From an uncultured Barnesiella sp. (GTDB lineage: Bacteria; Bacteroidota; Bacteroidia; Bacteroidales; Barnesiellaceae), in contig CALUFO010000009.1 of assembly GCA_944320015.1 (NCBI GenBank), positions 1 to 64,000 of the forward strand: a stretch of DNA of 64,000 bases, in the 5' to 3' direction. The position numbers were made by a program, and so were the translations under genes. Of this stretch, positions 62,391 through 64,000 are shown piece by piece (position 1 is the stretch's first letter; every line of letters begins with the position of its first letter). A model generated the notes under the pieces. It saw only the letters and a program-made list of their open reading frames with translations. It did not search any database and was not told the DNA's origin.

Positions 62391-63260
62391 TTATGCCTTT
62401 ATCTTATCAAAGCCTTCGCCATAAACACCTACCACATTAGATTGTGAAATAAAGGCTTTGGGATCGATAGATTTGATCAAACGGAATATTTTTACCGATT
62501 CGTTCCGTTTGGCCAGTATCATCAATACTTTCTTAGGCTGTTTGGAATACCAACCCATACCATCGATAACCGTTACACCCCGACGTATATCTTGATTGAC
62601 GTGTGTGGCTATCTCCTCGTATTTATCCGACAACACCAATATTTGCACCGATTGGCGTTTTCCGTTGATGAGCATATCCATTGTATAGCTCATCACTCCC
62701 ATCACCACATAACCAAAAATCATCTTTTCTATGCTGTGAAACAGTATATAGGAGCAGGCTATTATCAAGAAATCGATATACATCATCATCTTGGCAAACG
62801 ATATATTTTTATACTTGTTTACCATAGCCGCTATAATATCGGTTCCTCCTGTACTGCCGTTCGACACAAACACAAGCCCTACTCCCACTCCACACAATAT
62901 ACCGCCTATGATAGCCGACATGAAGGGCTGTTCATCGACCAAAGCCTCTTTAATAAACATTGGCAGAAGCGAAAGAAACGAAGAACACACGATCACGCTG
63001 AAAATAGTGCGTATGCAGAATTGGAGCCCCAATACCTTGACAGCCGCCAATAGTAACAGTAAATTGATAACGAAATACGATACCGATACCGGTATGCCTG
63101 TGCCATAGTATATCAAAGCGGCTATACCCGTCACACCTCCTGTTGTTATCTCATTGGGTATTAAAAATCCTACCCAACCCAACGCATATAACAACAGTCC
63201 GAAAACGATTACACCGTAATCTTTTATCGCATACCATATACTGTTAAAAGGCAAACGCAT
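62391..63260 (-). CDS. YitT-family membrane protein (DUF2179)
   Basis: 289 residues. Five or so N-terminal helices (LPFNSIWYAIKDYGVIVFG ... GITTGGVTGIA-like loops, GSTGGTDIIAAMVNKY) and a C-terminal cytosolic DUF2179 domain (VQILVLSDKYEEIATHVNQD, RGVTVIDGMGWYS). The function is unknown; some relatives are linked to ion or nucleotide sensing. It lies 77 bases after leuS on the minus strand with a hairpin between them. Confidence 0.9.
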   Translation of the reverse strand: MRLPFNSIWYAIKDYGVIVFGLLLYALGWVGFLIPNEITTGGVTGIAALIYYGTGIPVSVSYFVINLLLLLAAVKVLGLQFCIRTIFSVIVCSSFLSLLPMFIKEALVDEQPFMSAIIGGILCGVGVGLVFVSNGSTGGTDIIAAMVNKYKNISFAKMMMYIDFLIIACSYILFHSIEKMIFGYVVMGVMSYTMDMLINGKRQSVQILVLSDKYEEIATHVNQDIRRGVTVIDGMGWYSKQPKKVLMILAKRNESVKIFRLIKSIDPKAFISQSNVVGVYGEGFDKIKA

Positions 63261-63283
63261 GACTTTCTTTTATTTTATTATAA

Positions 63284-63327
63284 TTATACCTGTACATCTC
63301 GGCATATAGAAAGATGTACAGGTATAA
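63284..63327 (-). terminator. Hairpin between leuS and the YitT gene
   Basis: A 16-bp perfect stem (63284-63299 with 63312-63327) and a 12-base loop. On the minus strand the following bases are AT-rich without a clean T-run, so it may stop or only weaken read-through from leuS. Confidence 0.55.
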
Positions 63328-63336
63328 AGAACTTTA

Positions 63337-64000
63337 TTAAATGACTATATTGACTATCTTGTTGGGCACGACTATTATTTTTTTAGGAGTTTTTCCATCG
63401 AGCCAACGTTGTGAAGATTCGTGAGCCAACACCATTTTTTCGATTTCCTCACGCGGGGTATCGGCAGGTATTTCAAGGTTATAACGAGCCTTACCATTGA
63501 AAGATATCGCATAGGTGACCACATCTTCTTTCAAATAATCTTCATTCCATTCGGGCCATTGAGCGTCGCACACGGTAGAATCGTTACCCAATTCGTGCCA
63601 CAGCTCTTCACTGATGTGGGGTGCAAACGGAGCCAACAACACAACTATCTTCTCCAGTATTTGTTTATTACGCGATTTGAGCGAGGTCAATTCGTTTACA
63701 CAAATCATAAAGGCGCTTATCGAAGTATTGTAAGAGAAATTCTCTATATCCCACGATATTTTCTTGATGAGTTTGTGTAACGACTTCAATTCCTCTTTCG
63801 TAGGCTCCCCGTCTGTCACAGCCCAATTATCGCCCTGATAGAACAAATTCCACAGTTTTTTCAAAAAGCGATGTACACCGTCTATACCATTGGTATCCCA
63901 CGGTTTACTTTGCTCGATAGGTCCAAGGAACATTTCGTACAAGCGCAAGGTGTCGGCTCCATATTTTTCCACAATATCATCGGGATTGACCACATTGTAC
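63337..64000 (-). CDS. leuS: Leucyl-tRNA synthetase, C-terminal part
   Basis: Partial: about 221 codons, running past the right edge of the window. The visible part starts with [19 protein letters not shown], which directly follows the KMSKS loop in this family, and goes on with the anticodon-binding helical domain ([15 protein letters not shown]) and the C-terminal [18 protein letters not shown] region. The stop codon is complete. Charges tRNA-Leu in the cytosol. Only the 3' end can be judged. Confidence 0.95.
   Translation of the reverse strand, partial: YNVVNPDDIVEKYGADTLRLYEMFLGPIEQSKPWDTNGIDGVHRFLKKLWNLFYQGDNWAVTDGEPTKEELKSLHKLIKKISWDIENFSYNTSISAFMICVNELTSLKSRNKQILEKIVVLLAPFAPHISEELWHELGNDSTVCDAQWPEWNEDYLKEDVVTYAISFNGKARYNLEIPADTPREEIEKMVLAHESSQRWLDGKTPKKIIVVPNKIVNIVI

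Overview
The window is bacterial chromosome from a member of the order Bacteroidales. Evidence: a SusC/SusD pair under an ECF sigma/FecR anti-sigma pair, -7 promoter boxes of the Bacteroidetes type (TAnnTTTG), a PorZ homologue and C-terminal domains of the type IX secretion system (T9SS), and DUF families typical of the phylum. The T9SS traits plus gut-type glycan genes suggest a Barnesiella/Coprobacter-like or related lineage, but the sequence alone does not fix the genus. No phage, insertion sequence, integrase or CRISPR array was seen.

Layout. 1-4.2 kb: tRNA-Asn, CorA-type transporter, HAD phosphatase, DMT exporter, secreted esterase. 4.2-23.2 kb: one large minus-strand glycan-utilisation region. 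Its upstream half holds ECF sigma, FecR, STN-type SusC, SusD, three endonuclease/exonuclease/phosphatase (EEP) fold enzymes and a beta-helix protein. After a terminator-like hairpin, the downstream half holds a GH89 alpha-N-acetylglucosaminidase, glycerate kinase, a GntP-type permease, an HGSNAT-like membrane acetyltransferase and a second GH89. The likely target is a glycan with alpha-GlcNAc or alpha-GlcN and phosphodiester groups. This is the most unusual system in the window.

23.6-34.1 kb: tRNA-Leu, mannose-1-phosphate guanylyltransferase and housekeeping genes (deoC, MazG-like, dtd, uvrC, apt, mnmG, ybeY, SpmA/B-like, AlkD-like). A near-perfect parS site abuts the mnmG stop codon, which suggests the region is close to the replication origin. 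34.1-41.5 kb: six genes for glycosyltransferases or related proteins, including a GT8-GT4 fusion, probably for a surface glycan. 41.8-47.1 kb: nadB, a prolyl oligopeptidase and a DUF2851 gene.

47.2-56.2 kb: a dapB-lepB-lepB'-wbqC operon whose second signal peptidase lacks both catalytic residues, then cysE, an RlmL-type methyltransferase, purD and two membrane proteins. 56.2-64 kb: NUDIX, porZ and rdgB on the minus strand, a phosphoethanolamine transferase and an acyltransferase on the plus strand, a YitT-family protein, and the 3' part of leuS running off the right edge.
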